Shown: positions 34,504 through 43,447 of the stretch, piece by piece
How the letters are laid out: every line of letters starts with the position of its first letter
Numbering within the stretch: position 1 is the stretch's first letter
NCBI GenBank assembly: GCA_964440935.1
Contig: CAYTTY010000030.1
Span: 1 to 49,562, forward strand
DNA from: WJJR01 sp964440935
Lineage (GTDB): Bacteria; Zixibacteria; MSB-5A5; WJJR01
Direction of reading: 5' to 3'
Length of the DNA: 49,562 nucleotides
Notes under the pieces: generated by a model
Seen by the model: only the letters and a program-made list of their open reading frames with translations
Database searches by the model: none
Told to the model about the DNA's origin: nothing
Translations under genes and position numbers: made by a program

Positions 34504-35136
34504 ATGACTGTGATGGTGAAACGTCGAATCGCACCGATCGTCACTTTGGTTTACTTGTGGACGATGATCCAGTCCTCGACCGGTTTGGCTCAGACCGCGG
34601 GTTGCTCGTTCGACGAAGCGAATCCGTCGATTGACAACGCGCGCACCAGCTTCCAGATCTTCGATTTCCAATGCGCCGAAGCCGAACTCCAAGCGGTGCT
34701 GCAGCAGGAATCGTTGAGTGTCGAGGAACAGGCGAACGCGCACATGCTGCTGGCCGCGGTCTATTACGAGATGTTTCAGGACGAATCCGAGCGGCGCGCC
34801 AAAATCCTTGCCCAGTTCAAAGAGGCTTTCAAGTCGTACCGCGAGTGGCGCGGGGAACTCGATATTCAGTCGCCCGAATTCCGCGAATTGATGGAAACGG
34901 CGCGCGCGGCCGTTGAGGAGGAGCAGGACGAGTCGGAACCACCGGTCATTGCACGCGAACCGGTGGCGTCATCGAAAGAGAAAGACGGTGGCAGCAAAAA
35001 GTGGCTGCTGATCGGTTTGGGGGCGGCCGTGGTCGTTGGTGGGGTGGCACTGGCTGCCGGCGGTGGAGGTGGTGACGGCAACGGTGGTAGTGGTACGACG
35101 CTACCGGATTTCCCAAATCATCCCAGTGATCACTGA
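34504..35136 (+). CDS. Exported helical-repeat protein with C-terminal membrane anchor
   Basis: Unassigned family. From ATG 34504 (GGAAAGGA upstream) it has 210 residues: signal peptide to about LAQ (30), a helical TPR-like region (AEAELQAVLQQE ... NAHMLLAAVYYEMF), a charged linker (EEEQDESEPP ... SKEKDGGS), and a C-terminal membrane segment KWLLIGLGAAVVVGGVALAA followed by a glycine-rich tail. This layout, next to a transmembrane kinase, is common in related uncultured bacteria and suggests a partner or target of the kinase; that is inference. Confidence 0.7.
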   Translation: MTVMVKRRIAPIVTLVYLWTMIQSSTGLAQTAGCSFDEANPSIDNARTSFQIFDFQCAEAELQAVLQQESLSVEEQANAHMLLAAVYYEMFQDESERRAKILAQFKEAFKSYREWRGELDIQSPEFRELMETARAAVEEEQDESEPPVIAREPVASSKEKDGGSKKWLLIGLGAAVVVGGVALAAGGGGGDGNGGSGTTLPDFPNHPSDH

Positions 35137-35186
35137 GTGCCGTGACAGAGAGTGATCGGAGATACGGTGAATAGCTGAGGCGCTGG

Positions 35187-38100
35187 ATGTTTCACAATCG
35201 GAGGGTGATCGTGACAAGGACAGCCCGTAGAGTTCATGAGAACAACCGCTGGGACATTGTCATAGTGATCGTAGTGCTCGCCACCGTGCTGCTACCGACA
35301 ACCGGTTTCGCGCAAATCGATACGCTCGGTATTGACGGTTTTGAAGGAGAGTTCCCCGGGAGTTTCTGGCTCATTGACAATAGCAATGCCTTCAGTTCGG
35401 CGAACTGGGGAACCAATACGGCTCGCGCACAAACGGGAAATTGGAGCGTGTTCTGTGCCGATCCGGGCGACGATGCCGCGACTGTCTACCGGGACAGTAT
35501 GTACACAGTCCTACAGCATCATGATCTGTCGCTGGTTGGCTATGACAGCGCGTGGGTTGATTTCAGTGTGTGGTTGAATACCGAAGAAGAGATTGAGATC
35601 GACGGAACAACATTTCGCGACATCTTCTACGTATTCGTGCGCGATGAGTCGGGAGATTGGTATGAACTGTATCGTCAAAGCGGTAGCCGGCAGTTTTGGG
35701 AGGACATTAGACTGCCGTTGCACCAATTTGTCGGACAGTCGGGTCTGATCCTGAGTTTTGAATTTTTCAGCGACATTTCGATTGTGCCGCCGTCTCCGTC
35801 GGGTGTGTGGATGGACGATTTCCTTCTGAGGGCGAAGACGGTTCCCAAAGCCGATTTGGAGATTCACGGGCTTTCGGTGACGCCGCTGGAGCTCACGTGG
35901 CCGCCGATCATTACCTCGTGTCAATACAGCATCACCAATCAGGGGCCCGAGCCGTTCGGACCGGAACAGGTCCAAGTCGAGTTCTTTGTGTCTCTCGACG
36001 ACGTGTTTGGAAATAGCGATGACACGAAGGTTGGAGACATTCTGGCTGAGTGGTCATTTGGTGTGAATGAAACCAGCCCGCGTCAATTGCTGGCCGGGGG
36101 TCTTGAGGGGATGGTCCGATTGTGGCCGCAAAGCCTGAGTGATGGTGATTACCACATCTTCGCGCGCATCAATTACCTCCAGACGGCGACGCTTGATCCC
36201 AACCCCAATAACAATTATGCCCGGACGCCGGCACCAGTCGCGTACACCTTCGCCGAACAGCATTCCGTCACCATCGAAACATCTCCACCCGGCTTTCCGA
36301 TAACGATCGAGGGCAGGGCGGAATCGACACCGCAGACGTTTACTGTCAGCGACGGTGATTCATTCGGTTTGGGCATTGACGAGTTCCATCCCGGAAGCAC
36401 CGGTGTGCGTGACCGATTCGAATCGTGGAGCGACGGCGGTGAGCGGGTGCATACGGTGACGCCCCTCGGGGACACTACGCTGACCGCTACTCTCGTTCGC
36501 GAATTCCTTCTTACCATGCAAACAAATACGGATGCCGGCGGAGCAGTCACTCCGGCGGAGAATGGCTGGTATCCGGCGGGCGGCAGTTTCACGATTTCCG
36601 CCAGTCCACGTACAGGCTACCGATTTGTCGACTGGGTCGGCGAGGGCCCGGGATCGTACAGCGGAACGGACAACCCTGCGACAATCACCATGGACGGACC
36701 CATTACGCAGACCGCGAATTTTACGGTGTCGCCTCTGGTTGCAAATTACCAGGGATCGGTCGTGGAAACCATGGTGCCGCAAAACCGCGCGCTGCGAGTA
36801 TCGTTCGCCGGTGGGCAGGCCGGCGTTGCCGGGACCGTGTTTCATCGTGCGGGTGGACAACAGAATTTCCAGTCCGCGCAAATGTTCAGTCCATCACCCG
36901 GTACACTGGAGTATGTTCTCACCGACGGCCATTTCGGCATTCGCGGAGTGGAGTACTACTTTGAGGTTGATGATGGCCAGACCTCCCTCCGGTTACCGGG
37001 CGGCGACAGTGTCTATGTGTTTCGTACGCAGTTGAGCGACGTGACAATTGTCACCACGGTCGATCAGCAGTATCAGATGATCGGTTTTCCCTTTCTTCCC
37101 AGCCCGGCCACGGTGACGTCTATCTTCGATGAGATTGACGACACGTCCGATGACGGCTGGCGCTTCGGACGCTGGAACGCGACGACCAACAGCTACGACG
37201 CATTTCCGCGCTTGAGTTCGGCGGTTCGCAACCATGGGTATTGGCTGATCACGAAGGGCGCGTTTACAATCACATCGGATGGCGTCTCCTCGGTTCCGAA
37301 CGATCTTCAGGGGGCACAACGGTTTGCCTCCATTCGGTTGGACCAGGGATGGAATCAGATCGCCAATCCGTTTGCCTTCGACGTTGCGGCCTCGGAGGTC
37401 GAATTCGATTCCGGAGTCGAACAGGTGTTTCATGAATACGTGTCGTCCGACGGGTCGTACCGTATGGCGTCCACCCTCCGTCCGTTCCGAGGTTACTGGA
37501 TCTACAATGACGGTACCGACAATGCCGCCATCCGGATTCCGTACGAGCAGTCCGGCGGTGCAGTCATTGCGGATTCGGACACTGACAATGAGAGCGATGA
37601 ATCATGGTCGGTGTCGTTGGCTGTCAGCAGCGGCGACCGTCGCGACGTCGACAACCGTGTTGGTGTCCGAACGGACGCGAGTGACCGCTATGACGCATTT
37701 GACCGCAGTGAGCCACCCGTAATTGGTCAGCATGTGTCGTTGGCGTTCGAATTGCGCGAAGAAAATGGAAAGAGCCGCGCGCTAACGCACGACTACCGTG
37801 CCGCTCAGATGGGTGCCTACGCGTACGATGTTGTCATTCACAGCAACACCGGCGAGCCGGTGACGATGACGGCCAATCTGAGCGGGTTGCCGGCTCGTTT
37901 GCGCGCCGTCCTGGTCAATCCCCATGGGTCTGAAACTTTCGATTTGAGGGCATCGAGTGACGTGACATTGCCAAGTCTTGGCACGCACGGCGAGGCGCGA
38001 TACACCTTGTTGATCGGTACCGATCAGGAACTCACATCAGAAACCAACGATACCCAGTCGATCCCGCGGCAGTTCTCACTGTCACAGAACTATCCGAATC

Positions 38101-38345
38101 CATTCAACGCGGGAACGGTTATTAGCTACACACTGACTGAGAGCGAACACGTCGACCTGTCGATCTACGATGTCCTCGGCCGCCACATCACAACTCTCGT
38201 CTCTAAGCAGACCGGGCCGGGCGTACATCAAGTCGAGTGGAACGGACGCGATGCCCGCGGCCAATCGGTTGCCAGCGGTGTGTATTTCTATCGGCTGAAT
38301 GCGGGTGTCAACTCCGATGTGCGGAAGATGATGGTGGTGAAGTAG
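35187..38345 (+). CDS. Large secreted protein with FlgD/type-IX-sorting-like C-terminus
   Basis: The 1052-residue protein has an N-terminal signal peptide (ending FAQ), a jellyroll or laminin-G-like N-terminal part, a CARDB-like Ig region (LEIHGLSVTPLELTWPPI), a divergent InlB B-repeat domain (GGAVTPAENGWYPAGGSFTI, then GYRFVDW), and a long beta-rich middle. The last 85 residues are a FlgD-like sorting domain (SLSQNYPNPFNAGTVISY, then GVYFYRLNAG), a typical C-terminal targeting sequence in FCB bacteria. It is therefore exported and probably released or surface-bound. An alternative GTG start at 35211 has GGAGGG upstream and would still keep the signal peptide. Confidence 0.8.
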   Translation: MFHNRRVIVTRTARRVHENNRWDIVIVIVVLATVLLPTTGFAQIDTLGIDGFEGEFPGSFWLIDNSNAFSSANWGTNTARAQTGNWSVFCADPGDDAATVYRDSMYTVLQHHDLSLVGYDSAWVDFSVWLNTEEEIEIDGTTFRDIFYVFVRDESGDWYELYRQSGSRQFWEDIRLPLHQFVGQSGLILSFEFFSDISIVPPSPSGVWMDDFLLRAKTVPKADLEIHGLSVTPLELTWPPIITSCQYSITNQGPEPFGPEQVQVEFFVSLDDVFGNSDDTKVGDILAEWSFGVNETSPRQLLAGGLEGMVRLWPQSLSDGDYHIFARINYLQTATLDPNPNNNYARTPAPVAYTFAEQHSVTIETSPPGFPITIEGRAESTPQTFTVSDGDSFGLGIDEFHPGSTGVRDRFESWSDGGERVHTVTPLGDTTLTATLVREFLLTMQTNTDAGGAVTPAENGWYPAGGSFTISASPRTGYRFVDWVGEGPGSYSGTDNPATITMDGPITQTANFTVSPLVANYQGSVVETMVPQNRALRVSFAGGQAGVAGTVFHRAGGQQNFQSAQMFSPSPGTLEYVLTDGHFGIRGVEYYFEVDDGQTSLRLPGGDSVYVFRTQLSDVTIVTTVDQQYQMIGFPFLPSPATVTSIFDEIDDTSDDGWRFGRWNATTNSYDAFPRLSSAVRNHGYWLITKGAFTITSDGVSSVPNDLQGAQRFASIRLDQGWNQIANPFAFDVAASEVEFDSGVEQVFHEYVSSDGSYRMASTLRPFRGYWIYNDGTDNAAIRIPYEQSGGAVIADSDTDNESDESWSVSLAVSSGDRRDVDNRVGVRTDASDRYDAFDRSEPPVIGQHVSLAFELREENGKSRALTHDYRAAQMGAYAYDVVIHSNTGEPVTMTANLSGLPARLRAVLVNPHGSETFDLRASSDVTLPSLGTHGEARYTLLIGTDQELTSETNDTQSIPRQFSLSQNYPNPFNAGTVISYTLTESEHVDLSIYDVLGRHITTLVSKQTGPGVHQVEWNGRDARGQSVASGVYFYRLNAGVNSDVRKMMVVK

Positions 38346-38407
38346 AGGCTCCTCAAATGGATGCTGAGATCGCCCGGTGAGGTTGAATGTCGGGCGACCA
38401 TGAGCGC

Positions 38408-38439
38408 GCGCCGAGCCGGGGCTCGGCGCTCCGTTTTTT
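38408..38439 (+). terminator. Strong intrinsic terminator
   Basis: GCGCCGAGC pairs with GCTCGGCGC around CGGG and is followed by TCCG and six T. It closes the + strand unit that ends at 38345 and separates it from the convergent foldase gene. A second perfect hairpin (GGCGGCTG, AAAC, CAGCCGCC at 38517-38536) lies between the two genes and may serve the minus strand. Confidence 0.8.
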
Positions 38440-38564
38440 CACCGCGGGCCCGCCCCTACCCTAGCGTCGTGATCATCGCGTCGAAGTGCAATTACCAAAC
38501 GAGATAAATGTCAATAGGCGGCTGAAACCAGCCGCCCGCTTGGCTTTGTTTGTAGCGGAGTGCC

Positions 38565-40370
38565 CTAGAATGCACCCTGCAATTGGTAGCGGAAGTCCTG
38601 TACCTCGGCGTTCTGACGCAGGTTGTTGAACCAGTTGTTATAGACCAACTGCTGCTTGGCGCCCATGGTGGCATTGAAGATCGAATCGCGCTTGTCAGCG
38701 TACAGTTGCATGTCGGCAGTCCGGCGATCAATGAGTCTCAGAATCGCGGCGCCGAACTCGGTCTTAAACGGTTCCGACAGCGGGTTCTCCTCGGTGAGGG
38801 TAAAGGCAACACCGCGGAAATTCGGATCGGCGCCGAAGGGCCGGACCTGATCATACCGTCCGAAATAGTTGGTACTGTCGTAGGTGATTGCCATCGATTC
38901 GGCCGCTTCCGCGAGGGTCATCATGCCGCTGCTGATATCCGAATGCGCGGAGACGAGGGCCTCGTAGGCGGCCTCGGTCCGAGCCTCCGTATTGAGCTGG
39001 CCAAGAATTGTATTCATCACCTCGTTGAACGATGAGATACCGGCCGATTCCTGCCTGCTCACTTCGACCACAACGTAACGTTGCGGAGTGTCGAACGGAT
39101 CGGAAATGGCGCCTTCGTCGGCGGTGAAGGCGAATTCGTTGATCATCGGTTCGGCGCCAATCCCACGCATTCCCTCATCATCCTCAAACCACCCGCTTGA
39201 CGCGACCGGCAGGTCGGCAATCTTGGCGGCGGAATCGAGCCCGAACTGACGGGCGTCGTTGGCAATCTGTTCACCGCGAATGCGGAGGTCGGACATGGTG
39301 GTTGATGACACGTCGATGCGCATGAGAATGTGAGACGCATTGACCTGGACGGAGTCTCCCTCGCCGCGCTTCCCATTGGACTTGATGACATGGTACCCAT
39401 ACTGCGTCAGCACGGGATCGGATACTTCGCCCGAATCGAGGGCAAACGCCGCCTGTTCAAACGGAGGAACCATCGCGCCTTCGCCGAACCATCCGAGGTT
39501 GCCGCCCTGCTGCGCGGTTTGATCGTCCGAGTAATTGCGCGCCAGTTCGGCGAAATTCTCGCCATTCCGAGCCCGTTCGGCCAGGGCTTCCATATCGCGC
39601 CGCACTTCAATGGTATCATCCACAGACGGCGTCTTTGACAGCGTCACAAACCGCAGTTGTGCCCGATCTTCGTGGTGGAACTCGTTCTGATTTTGCTCGT
39701 AATAGGCCAGGGCTTGAATCGAATCGGCCCGGGGAACGGAGTCGCGGTAGTTGGACGCCGGCGCATGCAGGTAGCGTACGCGCACCTGCTCGTTGGCGGC
39801 TTCATACAGTTCCTTGACTTCCGGGTCATTGACCCGCGCCACAGACGTTACATACTCCACGACCTTTTGCTGCAGCACGCGGGGCCGTGTGAGCGCCTCG
39901 ATTTGCAGCCACAGTTGCGGATTCGGCGATTGATACGCCTGCAAGTACTTGCTGTAGTCAAACTGGCCGTCGGTCTGAAAATCAGGGACCTGCTGAACTT
40001 CCTGAGGCGGGAATCGCCGGAGGTGCTGTGCCAGCTCGCTGTTCGTGACCTCGAGGCCCTTTTCGTCGATGAGTTTGCGCATCAACACTGAGTTGACCAT
40101 CTGATCGAACACTTGCTCGCGGATTTGCTGGGCCTCTTCCTCGGTGATTTCGCTCTGGCCTTGCTGTTGCCGCTGTTGCAGCGCATTTTGATAGCGGAAG
40201 GAAAACTCGTCCAGACTGAGTTCTTCACCGGCGACCTCACCGATGACCCCCCGTTGGGCGGGGCGGCTGGTGAAATCCATACCCCAGGCGAAGACAATCG
40301 TGGCGACAAAGGCGGCAATCACGAGCAGCATCAACGGCTTCGTGCCCGCGCGCATTGCTTGCATAACCAT
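38565..40370 (-). CDS. PpiD/SurA-type peptidyl-prolyl isomerase foldase
   Basis: This 601-residue periplasmic foldase is anchored by one N-terminal segment (PLMLLVIAAFVATIVFAWGM). It has a SurA-N-like chaperone region rich in Gln/Glu (LQQRQQQGQSEITEEEAQQ), then a parvulin PPIC domain (GENFAELARNYSDD ... GNLGWFGEGAMVPPFEQAAF ... YGYHVIKS), and a second degenerate parvulin-like region. Start ATG 40370 follows AAAGGGAG by ten bases; an upstream ATG gives a long hydrophilic extension before the anchor and is disfavoured. It helps fold exported proteins. It is divergent from the M23 peptidase gene. Confidence 0.85.
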   Translation of the reverse strand: MVMQAMRAGTKPLMLLVIAAFVATIVFAWGMDFTSRPAQRGVIGEVAGEELSLDEFSFRYQNALQQRQQQGQSEITEEEAQQIREQVFDQMVNSVLMRKLIDEKGLEVTNSELAQHLRRFPPQEVQQVPDFQTDGQFDYSKYLQAYQSPNPQLWLQIEALTRPRVLQQKVVEYVTSVARVNDPEVKELYEAANEQVRVRYLHAPASNYRDSVPRADSIQALAYYEQNQNEFHHEDRAQLRFVTLSKTPSVDDTIEVRRDMEALAERARNGENFAELARNYSDDQTAQQGGNLGWFGEGAMVPPFEQAAFALDSGEVSDPVLTQYGYHVIKSNGKRGEGDSVQVNASHILMRIDVSSTTMSDLRIRGEQIANDARQFGLDSAAKIADLPVASSGWFEDDEGMRGIGAEPMINEFAFTADEGAISDPFDTPQRYVVVEVSRQESAGISSFNEVMNTILGQLNTEARTEAAYEALVSAHSDISSGMMTLAEAAESMAITYDSTNYFGRYDQVRPFGADPNFRGVAFTLTEENPLSEPFKTEFGAAILRLIDRRTADMQLYADKRDSIFNATMGAKQQLVYNNWFNNLRQNAEVQDFRYQLQGAF

Positions 40371-40568
40371 GGTGCAACAACTCCCTTTCGAATACGTTTT
40401 GCGCCCGGCGGCGCATCCTGCCCATCGACAGGTTATACTCTTCAATCGGCAAAGACGCTCCAGGCATCAGCCCGGAGCGACCTCTGAAGATAATCGCAAT
40501 TCTCCTGAATCGCTAACGATTTCCCGGACAATCCTCGTCAGTTCTCCCTGCCCCATTGCCATAACTTG

Positions 40569-40597
40569 TTGACAGACTGGATGCGCCCCGGTATGGT
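40569..40597 (+). promoter_or_regulatory. Promoter TTGACA-17-TATGGT for M23 peptidase gene
   Basis: A consensus -35 TTGACA (40569-40574) is followed at 17 bases by TATGGT (40592-40597). Transcription would start near 40604, next to the ATG at 40605, suggesting a leaderless or nearly leaderless mRNA if this promoter is used. Confidence 0.5.
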
Positions 40598-40604
40598 CGG
40601 AGCC

Positions 40605-42617
40605 ATGGGACGTATCGTACTGACATTGGCGGTCTTATCCCTGGCTGTTGGACTGCCCGGGGTCGCCGAGGCGGTCGACAGTCCGTCCGGCCGATATGTC
40701 TGGCCGTTGGAGGGTTACGAAACCCTCAGTTCCGGCTTCTGTGACTACCGCCGTAACCACTACCATGGCGGCATCGATGTCTCAGTCCAGGGGCAGGTGG
40801 GTATCCCGGTGCGGGCGGCCGATTCCGGGTACGTGTGGCGGGTGTCGACCTCGTACTGGGGCTATGGCAAGGGCCTGTACATCAAGATGGCCGATGGGCG
40901 CATCGCCGTCTACGGGCACCTCTCGGAGTTCGCCCCCAAGATTCGTGAATTCGTTCAGTCCAACCAATATGCTGCCCGGCGCTATCAGCAGAATCTGTGG
41001 CCGGTGGCCAATCAACTGCCGGTGAAGCGCGGGGAGATCATTGCGCGGACGGGGCAGACCGGCGCCGGCCCGCCGCATCTCCACTTCGAAATCCGGACAG
41101 CCGACAACCGTCCCCTCAATCCGCTGGCGTTCGGTTTTGATAAAACCGATAACAACGCACCGGTCATCAACGCAATTACCCTCGTCCCGAATCAGCCTGT
41201 AGATGCCGGTGGTCGGATGACACTAATCGATGGACAGCCTGGACCCAGAACTTATGCGATCTCGAAGGCCGGTGACGGCTGGGGGGTGAACGATACACCG
41301 ATCATTGAGGGCCGGGTGGGCGTTAGTGTGAAGACCAAGGACGTCGTCGATTCGCCCAAGTACACGCATTCCACCTATGCGTGCCGGATGTACCTCAACG
41401 ATGTGCTCTTTGCTGATGTGCGGCACGATTCGTTCGATTACAGCGATACGCGTTTGATTAACCTGGAGCGCGAGTACGATGGGCCGTGGGGCTATCACGA
41501 GCGGCCGGTACGGCTCTTCCGGCTGCCGGGGAACCGATTGTGGCATTACACGACGCTGGTCAACGATGGGTGGATCGAGATCGGAGAATCGGCCGTTCCG
41601 GGAACCAACGATCTGCGCATCGTTGCCGAGGATGTTAGCGGTAATGCGACGACCGTCACGCTTCAGTTTGTCATGAGCGAGGCTGCGCCCGATCCGATCA
41701 CGGCAACCGACAGCGCAGACGCCGGCCACAGACATGCCGCCTCTATGAATGCAGCCGAGTGGGTGATTGGTGGCTTGGCGCTACAATTCGATAATAGCGC
41801 GTCGGCGCCATTGTGCTTTGCCGACGTGTCGAGTACGATGCCGTTGCCGGTAGCGCGTTCGGCCGCCAATGGCTGGTATGCCTGGGTGCCTGCGTTGGCC
41901 GTGGCCGATACAGTGTGGCTGGGCGCTTCCGAGAGTCGCACACCGATTCCACTCGGATGGCAGGCGGTATCGTCGCTCGACGGGGGAGAGGTCGTTGCCG
42001 ACGAGGGGCGTGCAGCGGCCCGGTTCACAGCGGGCGACCTGTATTATTCGTCGTTTTTCACGTTCGAGACGAGCCCGGTGCCGAAGAAAGCGTCGCAGGC
42101 TGTCTCGCCATTGTATGAATTGTCTCCGGTGAATGTGCCGTTTGCCCATGCGGCGCGCCTGACAATCGCTGCGGACGATCCGGCCCATGCCTCCAAGACG
42201 GCGGTGTACCGGTATCGGCAATCCAATAAGAGTTGGTCGTTCATTGGGGCGGATCGGGATGATAACGGACACGTCGGTGGCGACATTGACTATCCGGGCG
42301 CGTTCGCGCTGCTGGTAGACGAGACACCTCCCACCATTCGCCATGTCCGCCCCGGACGCGGACAGCAAACGCGCGAGCGCCAGCCAACGATTACCTTCGA
42401 GATGTTCGATGATCTGGCCGGTATCGGCAGCGATGCCGATGTGGTCATGACCATCGACGGTGAGTGGACACTTGTCGAGTACGATGTTGACACGCACCAG
42501 GCCAAGGCCACACCACGGAATCCGCTCGACGTCGGCCAACACCGGGTGGAGATTTCCGCGACGGATCGCGTGGGAAACACGGAGACCTTCCTGCGCATTC
42601 TGCACATTGTGAAGTAA
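40605..42617 (+). CDS. M23-family metallopeptidase with C-terminal Ig-like domains
   Basis: This exported protein (670 residues from ATG 40605) has a signal peptide, then an M23/LytM domain (about 37-173). The zinc site is intact: His54 and Asp58 in HYHGGID, His105 in YGHLS, and His158/His160 in HLHFE. A long beta-rich remainder holds several Ig-like modules (VSGNATTVTLQF, DRVGNTETFLRIL). M23 domains cut or bind peptidoglycan or proteins; the large C-terminus suggests a cell-surface role. Upstream in-frame starts (TTG 40566, ATG 40593) lie within the promoter, so 40605 is preferred. A rhomboid gene follows 19 bases later. Confidence 0.88.
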   Translation: MGRIVLTLAVLSLAVGLPGVAEAVDSPSGRYVWPLEGYETLSSGFCDYRRNHYHGGIDVSVQGQVGIPVRAADSGYVWRVSTSYWGYGKGLYIKMADGRIAVYGHLSEFAPKIREFVQSNQYAARRYQQNLWPVANQLPVKRGEIIARTGQTGAGPPHLHFEIRTADNRPLNPLAFGFDKTDNNAPVINAITLVPNQPVDAGGRMTLIDGQPGPRTYAISKAGDGWGVNDTPIIEGRVGVSVKTKDVVDSPKYTHSTYACRMYLNDVLFADVRHDSFDYSDTRLINLEREYDGPWGYHERPVRLFRLPGNRLWHYTTLVNDGWIEIGESAVPGTNDLRIVAEDVSGNATTVTLQFVMSEAAPDPITATDSADAGHRHAASMNAAEWVIGGLALQFDNSASAPLCFADVSSTMPLPVARSAANGWYAWVPALAVADTVWLGASESRTPIPLGWQAVSSLDGGEVVADEGRAAARFTAGDLYYSSFFTFETSPVPKKASQAVSPLYELSPVNVPFAHAARLTIAADDPAHASKTAVYRYRQSNKSWSFIGADRDDNGHVGGDIDYPGAFALLVDETPPTIRHVRPGRGQQTRERQPTITFEMFDDLAGIGSDADVVMTIDGEWTLVEYDVDTHQAKATPRNPLDVGQHRVEISATDRVGNTETFLRILHIVK

Positions 42618-42636
42618 CCACCGACGGCTGACTGCC

Positions 42637-43311
42637 ATGCTGCCGCTCAAAGACGATAACCCGACTTATCACATGCCGGTGCTGACGGTCGCGTTGATCG
42701 CCATCAATGTGTTCGTGCATTTATACCAGATGTCGCTGGGTCCGGAGGCGCGGCTGTTTGTGGTCCAGTTTGGGCTGATTCCGTATGAACTTGTCCATGG
42801 GGTTGAGTTAACGCCGCAATTGGCGATGCCAAGCTCACTCAATGTCATCACGAGCATGTTTGTGCACGGCGGTTTGTTTCACCTCGGCGGCAACATGCTC
42901 TATTTGTGGATATTCGGAAACAACGTCGAAGACGTGCTGCGGCCGGTGCACTACGTGGTGTTCTATGTGTTGTCGGGTATCTTCGCGTCGCTGTTATTTG
43001 TGGTGACCGGACCGGACACGCAGGTGCCGTTAGTCGGCGCATCGGGAGCGGTCTCAGGAGTGCTTGGAGCCTACGTTGCCCGTTGGCCGAAAGCACGCGT
43101 GCTTACATTGATCTTCTTCGGTTGGTTCATTCGTGTTCTCTGGATTCCGGCGATGTTTGTGCTGGGATTGTGGTTTCTCATGCAGTTGCTGTTTTCCCTG
43201 CCCACCTTGGGGGCGCCCAGTTCGGGTGGGGTGGCGTACATGGCGCACGTTGGCGGATTTGTGTTCGGGTTTGCGTACGCCAAATTGTTGCGCCGTAGTT
43301 TCGAGCGGTAG
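42637..43311 (+). CDS. Rhomboid-family intramembrane serine protease
   Basis: The 224-residue membrane protein has about six membrane segments. The catalytic dyad is Ser in GASGAVSGVLGAY and His in AHVGGFVFGF; HGGLFHLGGNMLYLWIFG supplies the family HLxxNM motif. It cuts membrane proteins within the lipid bilayer. The substrate is unknown. It lies 19 bases after the M23 gene and may be co-transcribed with it. A hairpin at 43329-43350 (GCACCGA, TCGGTGC) lies in the convergent gap before purF. Confidence 0.93.
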   Translation: MLPLKDDNPTYHMPVLTVALIAINVFVHLYQMSLGPEARLFVVQFGLIPYELVHGVELTPQLAMPSSLNVITSMFVHGGLFHLGGNMLYLWIFGNNVEDVLRPVHYVVFYVLSGIFASLLFVVTGPDTQVPLVGASGAVSGVLGAYVARWPKARVLTLIFFGWFIRVLWIPAMFVLGLWFLMQLLFSLPTLGAPSSGGVAYMAHVGGFVFGFAYAKLLRRSFER

Positions 43312-43447
43312 CAGGTCGTCCATCCGGAGCACCGAGCACCAATTCGGTGCGGTGCGCAGCCAATACCCCACAATGCCTATCTATTGTAGGTGGGTGCACG
43401 GGTGTTGAAACCCGTAGTCATCAGAGATTCGGGGCATACTCCTCACA

